Assembly: GCF_000179595.2 (NCBI RefSeq)
Contig: NZ_JH556658.1
Span: 558,979-622,978, forward strand
DNA: 64,000 bases
Origin: Acetivibrio cellulolyticus CD2
Lineage (GTDB): Bacteria > Bacillota > Clostridia > Acetivibrionales > Acetivibrionaceae
Direction of reading: 5' to 3'
The notes beneath the pieces were generated by a model, which had not been told where the DNA came from, searched no databases, and was given only the letters and a program-made list of their open reading frames with translations. Made by a program: the position numbers and the translations under genes. Positions 40,501 through 49,707 of the stretch are shown here, in pieces. The first letter of the stretch is position 1; the number at the start of each line of letters is the position of its first letter.

Positions 40501-40963
40501 TGCATATATTGTTCAGCATAGTGAAATAGACGAGCATGACCTTAAGGAATATTTGAGTGAAAGTTTACCTGAGTATATGGTTCCGTCATATTTTGTGAAT
40601 ATGGAACAAATTCCGCTGCTGCCAAATGGAAAAGTAGATAGGAAAGCACTTCCGAAGCCTGATAGAAATGAAGGAAATAAAGGTAAATATGAACCACCAA
40701 GAAATGCAACGGAAGAAAAGCTCACAGAACTGTGGAAAAGGGTTCTTGAGATAGATAAGATTGGCATTCACGACAACTTTTTTGAATTGGGTGGACACTC
40801 TTTACTTGCAACCATAATGGTTTCAGAAATAGTAAAACAGTTCAAAAAAAGTATTCCCCTGCAAAATCTCTTTTTAAATCCGACAATAGCAGGGATTTCA
40901 AAACTTTTGTACGATGAGGAAGACGAAGAATGCTCAGAGCAATACGTAGAGGGAGAACTCTAG
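37562..40963 (+). CDS. NRPS module: TubC dock-C-A(Ser?)-PCP
   Basis: About 1133 residues from ATG 37562, which follows GGGAGG; an upstream start at 37,544 lacks a site. The first 55 residues form a TubC-type docking domain (ELISCLREAGIKL, LRFQAPKGAL), so it receives the chain from an upstream partner, most likely the KS-ACP module before it. In the condensation domain, HHIISDA (208-214) has Ala in place of the last Gly. The adenylation domain has YTSGSTGKPKG near 683, and the PCP serine is about 1080. The code reads DVWHFSV then D after a one-residue gap, closest to serine (DVWHLSLVDK type); Ser is a moderate-confidence call. There is no termination domain. Confidence 0.9.
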   Translation: MSTKELISCLREAGIKLYLDNGELRFQAPKGALTPELREKLVENKCEVIAFLRKVSLDSSTVRQPILPVPRDGEHLPVSFSQQSLWFFDQWSPKNPVYNIPNAVRLYGELNINAMETAISTLVKRHESLRTTFKGIDGKPVQVIVPESEYTLEVKDLSYLQAKDAEIALERELNEVAWTAFDLEKGPVWRTQLFKINEMEYVFFLVIHHIISDAWSNIIFVKEFLSLYEAFNKGITPNLPVMPVQFADYACWQRKLMADQEVRKNLLDYWKEKLASPVVLELPTDYPRPVAQSFSGSTATLNLSKDLSTRLKELCIKEDVTLFMLLLAVFEILLYRYSGQEDIIIGTVAANRGQIESTGLIGFVMNTLALRCNLMGNPTVKELLKRVKQTTLCAYDYQELPFDMLLEELKLERDISRTPLFQVMYIHQNVQEVELKANGLKIEIEEVENSAAPFDLRLTSKETEEGIEARLDYCTDLFKPDTIERMLAHFTNLLEAVAKDTSLKIGQMPLLSKEEYRQLVMEFNQTTVPYPTNKLIHELFEQQVEKSPDTIAVVFGLDQLTYSELNCRANQLASYLRKMGVGPDMPVGVCLERSLDMVVSLLGILKAGGAYVPFDPGYPKARFEHMIQDAKVKLILTWEKFIEKIPSSEAVVLCLDKEKKVLEMEDVKNPVVNVNDKNLAYVIYTSGSTGKPKGAMNTHLGMRNHKQWMQDTFKLTGEDAVLQKTPFSFDVSVWEFFWPLITGARLVVAQPEGHKDSSYIVKTIIEQKISVIHFVPSMLSAFLEHPDVEKCTGLKQVFVSGEALSPQLERRFHDLFLIPLHNVYGPAECADVSTSWTCTGDSKDKTMPIGRPISNVQVYILDSFMNPVPVGVPGELCVSGAGVGRGYINNPELTGERFVNITLKHDEFGEKNLLVYKTGDRAFWRPDGVVEYIGRADFQVKIRGLRIELGEIEEVILKHGLIKEAVVVAQESENGNKYLCAYIVQHSEIDEHDLKEYLSESLPEYMVPSYFVNMEQIPLLPNGKVDRKALPKPDRNEGNKGKYEPPRNATEEKLTELWKRVLEIDKIGIHDNFFELGGHSLLATIMVSEIVKQFKKSIPLQNLFLNPTIAGISKLLYDEEDEECSEQYVEGEL

Positions 40964-41094
40964 TGCCTCGAAAAGAATTAATTGTAAGAAGTGTGCGAGG
41001 AATTGCATTTTAACATTAAGAAAGATTATAAGCTAATAAAGGGTCTTTTGAAAGAAAAATAACGCAAACCTTTTATTCAATCGGGGGTAGCAAT

Positions 41095-44000
41095 ATGTTA
41101 GATGAAAATAATAAATCTATTGGTGAGAAACAGAACATTATGGAGTTTCTCCGTGAACTGGAAAATAAAAAAATCAAAATATGGACAGAAGAGGGTAAAC
41201 TTCGTTATAAAGCCCCTGTGGATGCGATAAACGATGAACTTCTCAAAGAATTGAAAGATAATAAGGTTCAGATAATTGAATGCCTTGAAGCTCAAAATGA
41301 AGAAAAGCTGCTTTTGGAGTTTATCAGCAAGGTGGAAAAAAGAGATTACTATCCTTTGTCCTCTGCACAAAAGAGAATGCTGCTGGTCTATCATTTCAAC
41401 AAGTATAGTACGGCATACAATTTGACACATGCTGTGAAAATTGAAGGGGAGTTTGATAAAAACAGACTTGTAGATGTTATTCAAAAGCTTACAGACAGAC
41501 ACGAATCATTGAGAACCTATTTTGATTTGGTGGATGGAGAGCATGTACAGTGTATTTGTGATCAATTAAAATTCGAGTTGGAATATGAAGATGCGGACGA
41601 GGCTCAAATTGACGAGGTTATAAAGGATTTTGTAAGGCCTTTCGATCTTTCTTGTGCTCCTTTGTTTCGTTACAAGCTGGTTAAAATAAAAAATCCGGGA
41701 TCAAAGCCTGTTCATTATCTGCTTCAAGATATGCATCATATAATTTCAGACGGTATTTCGGCAGGAATTCTGGTAAAAGAGGTTAATGAACTTTATGCAG
41801 GAAAGAGCCTGGCTCCTCTGAATATCCAGTATAAGGATTATGTAGTATGGCAGGAGAGGCTTCTTAACGGGATGGAGGGAAAAAGGCAAAAACAATACTG
41901 GCTTAAAGAACTTGAGGGTTCTATCCCTATACTGAATTTGCCTACTGATAAACAAAGGCCTAAGGCTTTCAGTTTTGAAGGTGATCTTGTACATTTTGAA
42001 ATAAGCAAAGAGTTAAAGGAAAAAATGCAGCAGAGAGCAATTGAAAATCATGTAACTTTGTATACCTATTTATTGTCTCTATATAGCATTCTTTTATCAA
42101 AATATAGTGCTCAGTATGACATTGCAATCGGTGCTCCAACCGGCGGTAGAGGACATGCCGACCTATATAATTTGATAGGTATGTTTGTTAACACTCTAGT
42201 TGTACGAACTTTTCCGAGTCCGGATAAGTCTTTCAATACATTTTTAAAAGAGTTGGGGAACAAGGTTTTAGATGATTTTTCAAATCAGGACTATCCCTTT
42301 GACTGGCTGGTAGAAGAATTGAATGTTAAGAGAGATCTTAGCAGAAATCCGGTTTTTGATGCCGCATTTGTACTGCAGAATATTAAAATCGATGAGGTTA
42401 AAGGTGCAGGACTTACAATTTCCGGGTATCCGGCTAAATCACAGAATGCTATTTTTGATATTACTTTTACAGCATATGAGCATGAAAATGGTATTACCAT
42501 GGAAATCAATTATTGTACTAGTTTGTTTAAGAGAGAGACTATTGAGAGAATGGTCGGACATTATTTAAATATGTTAAACCAGGTGCTTGAAAAGCCTGAT
42601 AAGCTCCTAGGTGACATTACGATTATATTAGACGAGGAAAAACAGAAGCTTTTATATGAATATAACGAAACTAAAGCCGGTTATCCTGAAGATATGAGCA
42701 TACATGAGATATTTGAAGAGCAGGCACGTAAGTCTCCGGAGAATAAGGCTGTTGTGTTTGAGGATAAAGTACTTACATACAGTCAGTTAAATCATCGATC
42801 AAACAGCTTGGCAAGATTACTTCGTGAAAAGGGTGTAAAACGTGATACAATCGTTGGAATGATGATGGAAAGATCCGTTGAAATGATAGTGGGTATAATG
42901 GGGATTCTAAAGGCTGGAGGGGCATATCTTCCAATAGATCCAAACTACCCGGATGAAAGAATTAAGTATACGCTAAGTGACAGTGGAACAGAGATTCTTC
43001 TGACGCAGACAGAGCTTTTGGACAAGATTGACTTTAACGGTACTGTAATCGACTTGAAGGATGAAGCGGTCTACAGCAGAGATTGTTCGGATCTTGAACA
43101 CATCAACGAACCTTGTGATCTGGCGTATGTAATTTATACCTCGGGTACTACAGGAAAACCAAAGGGTGCTATGATAGAGCACCGTAATGTAGTAAGGCTG
43201 CTGTTTAATGATAAATTCCAGTTCTCCTTCAGTGAAAATGATGTGTGGAGCATGTTTCATTCGTACTGTTTTGACTTTTCGGTATGGGAGATGTACGGAG
43301 CCCTTCTCTATGGCGGAGCCTTGGTTGTAGTACCGAAAATGGTGGCAAAAGATACGGGAGAGTTTTTGAAACTTCTGAAAAAGGAAAGGGTGACTGTATT
43401 AAATCAGACACCTACGGCATTCTACAAGCTTTCGGAAATGGAAGTTGAATCACCTGGTAATGACCTTTGCATACGTTATGTGATTTTCGGTGGTGAAGCT
43501 TTAAAACCATTGATGCTGGAAAGCTGGAATAGTAAATATCCCGATACAAAACTTATCAATATGTATGGAATTACTGAAACTACAGTACACGTTACATATA
43601 AGGAAATTGGTGAGGATGAAATAAAAAACAATATAAGCAATATAGGAAGGCCAATACCAACCCTTACCTGTTATGTTATGGACAAGAATATGAAACTTTT
43701 GCCTTTAGGTGTACCGGGTGAACTTTGCGTTGGCGGAGCAGGACTTGGCAGAGGCTATCTGAATCGTCCCGAACTTACAAAAGAGAAATTCCCACAAAAT
43801 CCGTATATACCGGAAGAAAGACTTTACAGGTCAGGAGACCTTGTGAAGATGCTGCCGGGAGGAGAGATGGAATATCTGGGAAGGATAGACCATCAGGTAA
43901 AAATACGCGGGCATAGGATTGAACTTGGGGAAATTGAAGCTTGTCTTTTGAAGAATGAATATGTAAAAGAGGCAGTTGTTTTATTTAAGGAAGACGCTGA

Positions 44001-47000
44001 TAATGAAAAATATCTCTGTGCTTATTTTACTTCTGACAAGGATTTATATGTTACAGACTTAAGAAAACATCTGGCGGAGGATCTGCCGGAATATATGATT
44101 CCGTCATATTTTATAAAGGTTGAGAAGATTCCTTTGACCTCAAACGGAAAAGTAGACAGGAAGGCATTACCGGAGCCTGATGGTATCATAAATACAGGGA
44201 CAGAGTATCAGGCACCACAAAATGAAACGGAAGAAAAGCTGATTGAAGTCTGGAAGAGAGTACTTGGTGTTGACGGAATAGGAACCACTCATAACTTCTT
44301 TGATTTGGGAGGCCATTCACTTAAAGCAACAGTACTTGTGTCAAAGATTCATGAGGCAATGGACGTTGAACTATCGCTAAGTGAAGTATTCAGACTTCCG
44401 ACAGTTAAGGAACAGGCTGAATTTATAGATCATGCTGCAAAAAATATATATACATCAATAAAACCTGTGGAAGAGCAGGAATATTACCCTGCATCGGCGG
44501 CACAAAAGAGGATGTATCTTATAAATCAGTTTGAAGGTATCGGTACTGCATATAATTTACCTGGAATGGTTTTGATTGAAGGAAAACTTGATGAGGAAAG
44601 ATTATCACAAGCCTTGAGAGAAATTGCAATAAGGCACGAAGCATTGAGAACATCCTTTGAAATGTTGGGCGGAGAAGTTGTACAGAAAATTCATAAGGAT
44701 GTGCATCTGGTATTGGAGCATATTGAAAAAAATGCAGGAGAAAATCCTGAAAATTATATAGAAAGATTTATGCGTCCCTTTGACCTCGGAAAGGCAACTT
44801 TGGCAAGAACCGGACTTGTAAAACTTGACGACCGAAGACATCTTTTAATGTTTGATATGCATCATATTATTTCAGATGGCGTATCGATGGAGATCATCAC
44901 AAGTGAAATTGCACCCTTATACAGTAAAAAAGCATTGCCGGAGCTTACGATTCAGTATAAGGATTTTTCAGTATGGCAGCAAAAGCTGTTCGAGTCGGGA
45001 ACGATAGCTAAGCAGGAAGAATACTGGCTAAGTACATTTGAGAGTGAAATTCCCGCGCTTAACATGCCTCTGGATTATCCGAGACCTGCGATGCAAACCT
45101 TTGAAGGTGACAGCATATACTTTGAAGTTGAGGGTGAATTGGCAGAAGGCTTAAGAAATATAGCGTACAATACCAAAAGCACATTGTATATGGTTTTGCT
45201 TGCAGCTTTTAATGTTTTGTTGAATAAATACACTGGGCAGGAAGATATAATAGTGGGTTCACCGGTTGCCGGAAGACGTCATGCTGATTTGCAGGGAGTC
45301 ATTGGTATGTTTGTAAACACACTGGCTATGAGGAACTATCCTGTAGGTGACAAGAATTTTATTGAGTTTTTGAAAGAAGTTAGGGTAAATGCGCTAAAAG
45401 CTTATGAAAATCAGGATTACCAGTTTGAAGAATTGATTGATAAGCTCAATATTCATAGGGATATGAGCAGAAATCCACTTTTTGATGTCATGTTTACAGT
45501 ACAAAACAGTGAAATGGGTGGTATTGAATTTGAAGGTATAAAGCTTGTACCGGCAAACTTTAAGTATGGTATAGCAAAATTCGATATGACGCTAACAGCA
45601 GTTGAATCCAAAGACAAGATTAAATTTGTATTGGAATATGCTTCAAAGCTTTTCGAAAGAGAAACAATAACAAGATTTGCAAAGCATTTTACAACACTAA
45701 TTGAGGAATTTGTCAGAAAGCCTGAAATCAAGATAAGTGAAATCGACATACTTTCAGATTCTGAAAAGAAAAAGTTGCTGTTTGAATATAACGAAACTAA
45801 AGCCGGTTATCCTGAAAATATGAGCATACATGGGATATTTGAAGAACAGGTACGTAAGACTCCGGATAATAAGGCTGTTGTGTTTGAGGATAAAGTACTT
45901 ACATACAGTCAGTTAAATCAACGAGCAAATACCCTGGCAAGGTTACTTAGGGAAAAGGGTGTGAAACGTGATACAATCGTTGGAATGATGATGGAAAGAT
46001 CAGTTGAAATGATAGTGGGTATAATGGGGATTCTAAAGGCTGGAGGGGCATATCTTCCAATAGATCCAAACTACCCGGATGAAAGAATTAAGTATACGCT
46101 AAGTGACAGTGGAACAGAGATTCTTCTGACGCAGACGGAGCTTTTGAACAAGATTGATTTTAATGGAACTGTAATCGATTTGGAAGATGAATCGATTTAC
46201 AACAGGGACGGTTCGGACATTGAACACATCAACGAACCTTGTGATCTGGCGTATGTAATTTATACATCGGGTACTACAGGAAAACCGAAGGGTGCTATGA
46301 TAGAACACCGCAATGTAGTAAGGCTGCTGTTTAATGATAAATTCCAGTTCTCCTTCAGTGAAAATGATGTGTGGAGCATGTTTCATTCGTACTGCTTTGA
46401 CTTTTCGGTATGGGAGATGTACGGAGCCCTGCTATATGGCGGAGCCTTGGTTGTAGTACCGAAAATGGTGGCAAAAGATACGGGAGAGTTTTTGAAACTG
46501 CTGAAAAAGGAAAGGGTGACTGTATTAAATCAGACACCAACAGCATTCTACAAGCTTTCGGAAATGGAAGTTGAATCACCTGGTAATGACCTTTGCATAC
46601 GTTATGTGATTTTCGGTGGTGAAGCTTTAAAACCATTGATGCTGGAAAGCTGGAACAGGAAATATCCCCATACAAAACTCATCAATATGTATGGAATTAC
46701 TGAAACTACAGTACACGTTACATATAAGGAAATTGGTGAGGATGAAATAAAAAACAATATAAGCAATATAGGAAGGCCCATTCCAACTCTGACATGTTAT
46801 GTTATGGACAAAAATATGAGACTTTTGCCTGCAGGTGTACCTGGTGAACTTTGCGTTGGCGGAGCAGGACTTGGCAGAGGCTATTTGAATCGTCCTGAAC
46901 TTACAAAAGAAAAATTCCCGCAAAATCCATACATACCGGAAGAAAGACTATACAGGTCAGGAGACCTTGTAAAGATGCTGCCGGGAGGAGAGATGGAATA

Positions 47001-48720
47001 TCTGGGAAGAATAGACCATCAGGTAAAAATACGCGGGCACAGAATTGAACTTGGAGAAATTGAGGCCAGGCTTTTAAAGCATGAGTCAGTGAAAGAGGCA
47101 GTAGTTTTGGTCAGGGAAGACTCAAATCAGGAAAAATATCTGTGTGCATACTACGTATCAGATGAGGAATTGTATGTAACTGACCTTAGAAAGCATCTTG
47201 GAGAAATACTACCGGAATATATGATACCATCATACTTTATACAGGTTGAGGCGATTCCACTGAATTCAAACGGTAAAGTAGACAGAAAGGCATTACCTGA
47301 ACCTGATGGCAGCATTAATACCGGAACCGAATACATAGCGCCTCAAAATGAGACTGAAGAGATGCTGGCTCAGATTTGGATGAAAGTACTTAAGGTGGAA
47401 AGGGTAGGAATAAACGATGAGTTTTTTGACCTGGGCGGAGATTCATTGAAAGCTGTACAGGTTGTAAATGATGCAGTGGCTCAGAATATCAGTATTGATT
47501 TAAAACAGATATTCAAGTATAAAACCATTGCACAAATTGTTCAAAACATAGATTGTGATCAAAATGAAGATGAACAGAAAAATGGGGATATTATAAAACT
47601 CGAGGATCGCTGGACTACTCCAACGCCTTTCATAGTTGATGAAAATGATGTAAAAGAACTGAAAATGGAAATACAAAGGGAAGTCACAGTTTATTTGCAT
47701 CGTGCATTGCCGCTTTGCGTAGTTCTTGCAGACCCTTATCTTCAACCGTGGTTTAATGAGCATTATGTAAATATCTTTTCACAGAGAGATAAGGATGGGT
47801 ACCTATCACTAGAGTACATGGAACTGTGGGGAAATTACCGCGAAGTTATAGGTGAAGTTTCACAGGGTGCAAAGTTAATGGAGAAAGTGCCAGACATAAT
47901 CGAATTTGTCAGGGAGCAAATCAGCCGGGGATATTATTTAAGCATTTCAGTAGATGAATACTATCTGCCGGGAAAGATAAGGTATCAAAACACTCACTTT
48001 ATCCATCATGAACTGGTATATGGCTTTGATGACAGCAGGAGAGAAATAAAGGCTGTTGGATTTGATCAGGGTGGAGTTTTCAGTGGGATGACTTTTAGAT
48101 ATGAAGATTTTGTGGAGGCTTATGAGAAGGGTAAAGCTTACTATGACGAGTCGGCACCATGGACTTCAACAACGGGAACACAGCTCTTTTTCAGCAATGG
48201 TTTTGATAGACCGTATCCATTCAGAATAGAGGAGTTTTTAAAGAAACTTGGGGATTACCTGTTTTCTAAAGGTGATGATGCTATAATATATTGCTGGGGA
48301 ATTGCTGAAGAAAGTGTAAGTTACGGATTTGGAGTAAATGAGCTTGTATTTAAAGCTTTGGAGGATTTTTTACAGGGCAAATTCCTGACAGATTACAAGG
48401 CAGTTCATCTTCTGACAGAGCACAAAAAACTGCTGGCAGCAAGGTTTGAGTATATTATCGGATTATATGGAATCAAAGGCCGTTTCCTCGAACTGTATGA
48501 TGAATATTTAAAAGTGGTTGAACAGTTTAATGATGCAAGGCTCAAATTCTTTGGACTTCAGTTTGATGTGTCCTTGGAGGAAATTCATGAATTCGGTCAG
48601 GAAAAGGTGGATGAATTTGTACAAATGCTTGGGATGCTGAGGAATGCCATAGATTCAGAGAAAACTATACTTATGGAAATGTATAAAACTTTGAAAGAAA
48701 TGTTTATGAATAGAGATTAA
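41095..48720 (+). CDS. NRPS: TubC dock-C-A(Thr)-PCP-C-A(Thr)-PCP plus C-terminal BtrH/C39-like domain
   Basis: A 2541-residue two-module synthetase. A TubC-type docking domain (about 10-65) leads into C1 (HHIISDG from 214), A1 (YTSGTTGKPKG near 680), PCP1 (S1075), C2 (HHIISDG from 1256), A2 (near 1720) and PCP2 (S2117). Both adenylation domains give DFWNIGMVHK, the standard threonine code. A1 and A2 are nearly identical over about 1.3 kb. The last 375 residues (about 2165-2541) are not a thioesterase. They contain VDEYYLPGK, FIHHELVYGFDD (H2304-H2305) and an LPLCVVLADPY stretch (C2208). The pattern recalls BtrH-type and C39-fold domains, some of which transfer acyl groups from carrier proteins. 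As the last module of this line, it may release the chain. Confidence 0.9.
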   Translation: MLDENNKSIGEKQNIMEFLRELENKKIKIWTEEGKLRYKAPVDAINDELLKELKDNKVQIIECLEAQNEEKLLLEFISKVEKRDYYPLSSAQKRMLLVYHFNKYSTAYNLTHAVKIEGEFDKNRLVDVIQKLTDRHESLRTYFDLVDGEHVQCICDQLKFELEYEDADEAQIDEVIKDFVRPFDLSCAPLFRYKLVKIKNPGSKPVHYLLQDMHHIISDGISAGILVKEVNELYAGKSLAPLNIQYKDYVVWQERLLNGMEGKRQKQYWLKELEGSIPILNLPTDKQRPKAFSFEGDLVHFEISKELKEKMQQRAIENHVTLYTYLLSLYSILLSKYSAQYDIAIGAPTGGRGHADLYNLIGMFVNTLVVRTFPSPDKSFNTFLKELGNKVLDDFSNQDYPFDWLVEELNVKRDLSRNPVFDAAFVLQNIKIDEVKGAGLTISGYPAKSQNAIFDITFTAYEHENGITMEINYCTSLFKRETIERMVGHYLNMLNQVLEKPDKLLGDITIILDEEKQKLLYEYNETKAGYPEDMSIHEIFEEQARKSPENKAVVFEDKVLTYSQLNHRSNSLARLLREKGVKRDTIVGMMMERSVEMIVGIMGILKAGGAYLPIDPNYPDERIKYTLSDSGTEILLTQTELLDKIDFNGTVIDLKDEAVYSRDCSDLEHINEPCDLAYVIYTSGTTGKPKGAMIEHRNVVRLLFNDKFQFSFSENDVWSMFHSYCFDFSVWEMYGALLYGGALVVVPKMVAKDTGEFLKLLKKERVTVLNQTPTAFYKLSEMEVESPGNDLCIRYVIFGGEALKPLMLESWNSKYPDTKLINMYGITETTVHVTYKEIGEDEIKNNISNIGRPIPTLTCYVMDKNMKLLPLGVPGELCVGGAGLGRGYLNRPELTKEKFPQNPYIPEERLYRSGDLVKMLPGGEMEYLGRIDHQVKIRGHRIELGEIEACLLKNEYVKEAVVLFKEDADNEKYLCAYFTSDKDLYVTDLRKHLAEDLPEYMIPSYFIKVEKIPLTSNGKVDRKALPEPDGIINTGTEYQAPQNETEEKLIEVWKRVLGVDGIGTTHNFFDLGGHSLKATVLVSKIHEAMDVELSLSEVFRLPTVKEQAEFIDHAAKNIYTSIKPVEEQEYYPASAAQKRMYLINQFEGIGTAYNLPGMVLIEGKLDEERLSQALREIAIRHEALRTSFEMLGGEVVQKIHKDVHLVLEHIEKNAGENPENYIERFMRPFDLGKATLARTGLVKLDDRRHLLMFDMHHIISDGVSMEIITSEIAPLYSKKALPELTIQYKDFSVWQQKLFESGTIAKQEEYWLSTFESEIPALNMPLDYPRPAMQTFEGDSIYFEVEGELAEGLRNIAYNTKSTLYMVLLAAFNVLLNKYTGQEDIIVGSPVAGRRHADLQGVIGMFVNTLAMRNYPVGDKNFIEFLKEVRVNALKAYENQDYQFEELIDKLNIHRDMSRNPLFDVMFTVQNSEMGGIEFEGIKLVPANFKYGIAKFDMTLTAVESKDKIKFVLEYASKLFERETITRFAKHFTTLIEEFVRKPEIKISEIDILSDSEKKKLLFEYNETKAGYPENMSIHGIFEEQVRKTPDNKAVVFEDKVLTYSQLNQRANTLARLLREKGVKRDTIVGMMMERSVEMIVGIMGILKAGGAYLPIDPNYPDERIKYTLSDSGTEILLTQTELLNKIDFNGTVIDLEDESIYNRDGSDIEHINEPCDLAYVIYTSGTTGKPKGAMIEHRNVVRLLFNDKFQFSFSENDVWSMFHSYCFDFSVWEMYGALLYGGALVVVPKMVAKDTGEFLKLLKKERVTVLNQTPTAFYKLSEMEVESPGNDLCIRYVIFGGEALKPLMLESWNRKYPHTKLINMYGITETTVHVTYKEIGEDEIKNNISNIGRPIPTLTCYVMDKNMRLLPAGVPGELCVGGAGLGRGYLNRPELTKEKFPQNPYIPEERLYRSGDLVKMLPGGEMEYLGRIDHQVKIRGHRIELGEIEARLLKHESVKEAVVLVREDSNQEKYLCAYYVSDEELYVTDLRKHLGEILPEYMIPSYFIQVEAIPLNSNGKVDRKALPEPDGSINTGTEYIAPQNETEEMLAQIWMKVLKVERVGINDEFFDLGGDSLKAVQVVNDAVAQNISIDLKQIFKYKTIAQIVQNIDCDQNEDEQKNGDIIKLEDRWTTPTPFIVDENDVKELKMEIQREVTVYLHRALPLCVVLADPYLQPWFNEHYVNIFSQRDKDGYLSLEYMELWGNYREVIGEVSQGAKLMEKVPDIIEFVREQISRGYYLSISVDEYYLPGKIRYQNTHFIHHELVYGFDDSRREIKAVGFDQGGVFSGMTFRYEDFVEAYEKGKAYYDESAPWTSTTGTQLFFSNGFDRPYPFRIEEFLKKLGDYLFSKGDDAIIYCWGIAEESVSYGFGVNELVFKALEDFLQGKFLTDYKAVHLLTEHKKLLAARFEYIIGLYGIKGRFLELYDEYLKVVEQFNDARLKFFGLQFDVSLEEIHEFGQEKVDEFVQMLGMLRNAIDSEKTILMEMYKTLKEMFMNRD

Positions 48721-48735
48721 AAGGAGAAGACTTTT

Positions 48736-49695
48736 ATGAGCTTGGAAAGAATAAATTTGGCAGTAACAAAGTATTGTAACTTAAGATGCCGTATGTGCGA
48801 CTATCCTTCGGGTAAGTTCTGGACAAATGCTTTATCGAAAGAACAAATAAAAGACTTAATTCGTGAAGCTGCAGAGCTTGGTGTAAAGACTGTAGAGCTC
48901 TCTGGCGGTGAACCTATGATGCGCAAAGATATCTATGAAATAATCTCCTTTGCTGCTTCACTGAATCTAAAAGTATTTATGGCTTCTAACGGAGTTTTGA
49001 TAGGGCCTGAAGAAGTAAAAAAACTGCTGGATGCTGGCCTTACGCTTGTAACATTTTCTCTTGAAGGTCCGGAAGAGTTAAATGACAGTATAAGAGGTGC
49101 CGGGAATTTCAAAAAAACCATGCAGGCAATCAAAAGTTTCCTTGGCTATCGTGAACAAATTCCTGAGCTTGAGGTTATGGTTGGAATTGTTCTGTCAAAA
49201 TATAACTACAAAATGATAGCAGACTTTTCAGAGTATTTGTTAAAGGATGTTGGAATAAATTCTATTTCTATAAATCCCTTTAACGCCTCGATGTTGTCTG
49301 AAAAGAATAGGAAGCTGAGGGAAGCTGAGTTTAAAATAACTTCTGATATGATGCCTGATTTAAAAAATGAAATACAAAAGTTAGTGGATTTAAGTAATGA
49401 AAATCCGGACAGGATGCCTGCTGCTGCATACTTGGATAGAATTCCTGATTATTTCTCAGGTAAAAAACTTATTCCTAAAAACGGGTGTAATATACCTCAA
49501 AGTTTTTGCGGAGTATCTTCGGAGGGAATGGTATTTACCTGTTGGCACAGCCAATCTGTAGGACATTTGAAGAAAAACCCTCTGAAAGACATAATTAATT
49601 CAGAGGTTCAGAAAAAATTTGTAGAAGATGCTATGAATAGCAAGTGTAACGGCTGCCTTTCCTCATGTTATTTTGATATGTATTCCGAGGCATAG
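48736..49695 (+). CDS. Radical SAM protein with SPASM-like C-terminus
   Basis: A 319-residue enzyme. The radical SAM cluster motif CNLRCRMC (C14, C18, C21) and the GGEP motif (LSGGEP) are intact. The C-terminal part carries several Cys (CNIPQSFC, FTCWH, CNGCLSSC) that probably bind an auxiliary cluster, as in SPASM/twitch proteins. It begins 15 bases after the Thr-Thr NRPS and 12 bases before a glycosyltransferase, inside the biosynthetic operon. The likely role is a radical modification of the peptide or a sugar (epimerisation, crosslink or C-C chemistry); the exact reaction cannot be told from sequence. Confidence 0.85.
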   Translation: MSLERINLAVTKYCNLRCRMCDYPSGKFWTNALSKEQIKDLIREAAELGVKTVELSGGEPMMRKDIYEIISFAASLNLKVFMASNGVLIGPEEVKKLLDAGLTLVTFSLEGPEELNDSIRGAGNFKKTMQAIKSFLGYREQIPELEVMVGIVLSKYNYKMIADFSEYLLKDVGINSISINPFNASMLSEKNRKLREAEFKITSDMMPDLKNEIQKLVDLSNENPDRMPAAAYLDRIPDYFSGKKLIPKNGCNIPQSFCGVSSEGMVFTCWHSQSVGHLKKNPLKDIINSEVQKKFVEDAMNSKCNGCLSSCYFDMYSEA

Positions 49696-49707
49696 GAAGG
49701 TGAGCTA

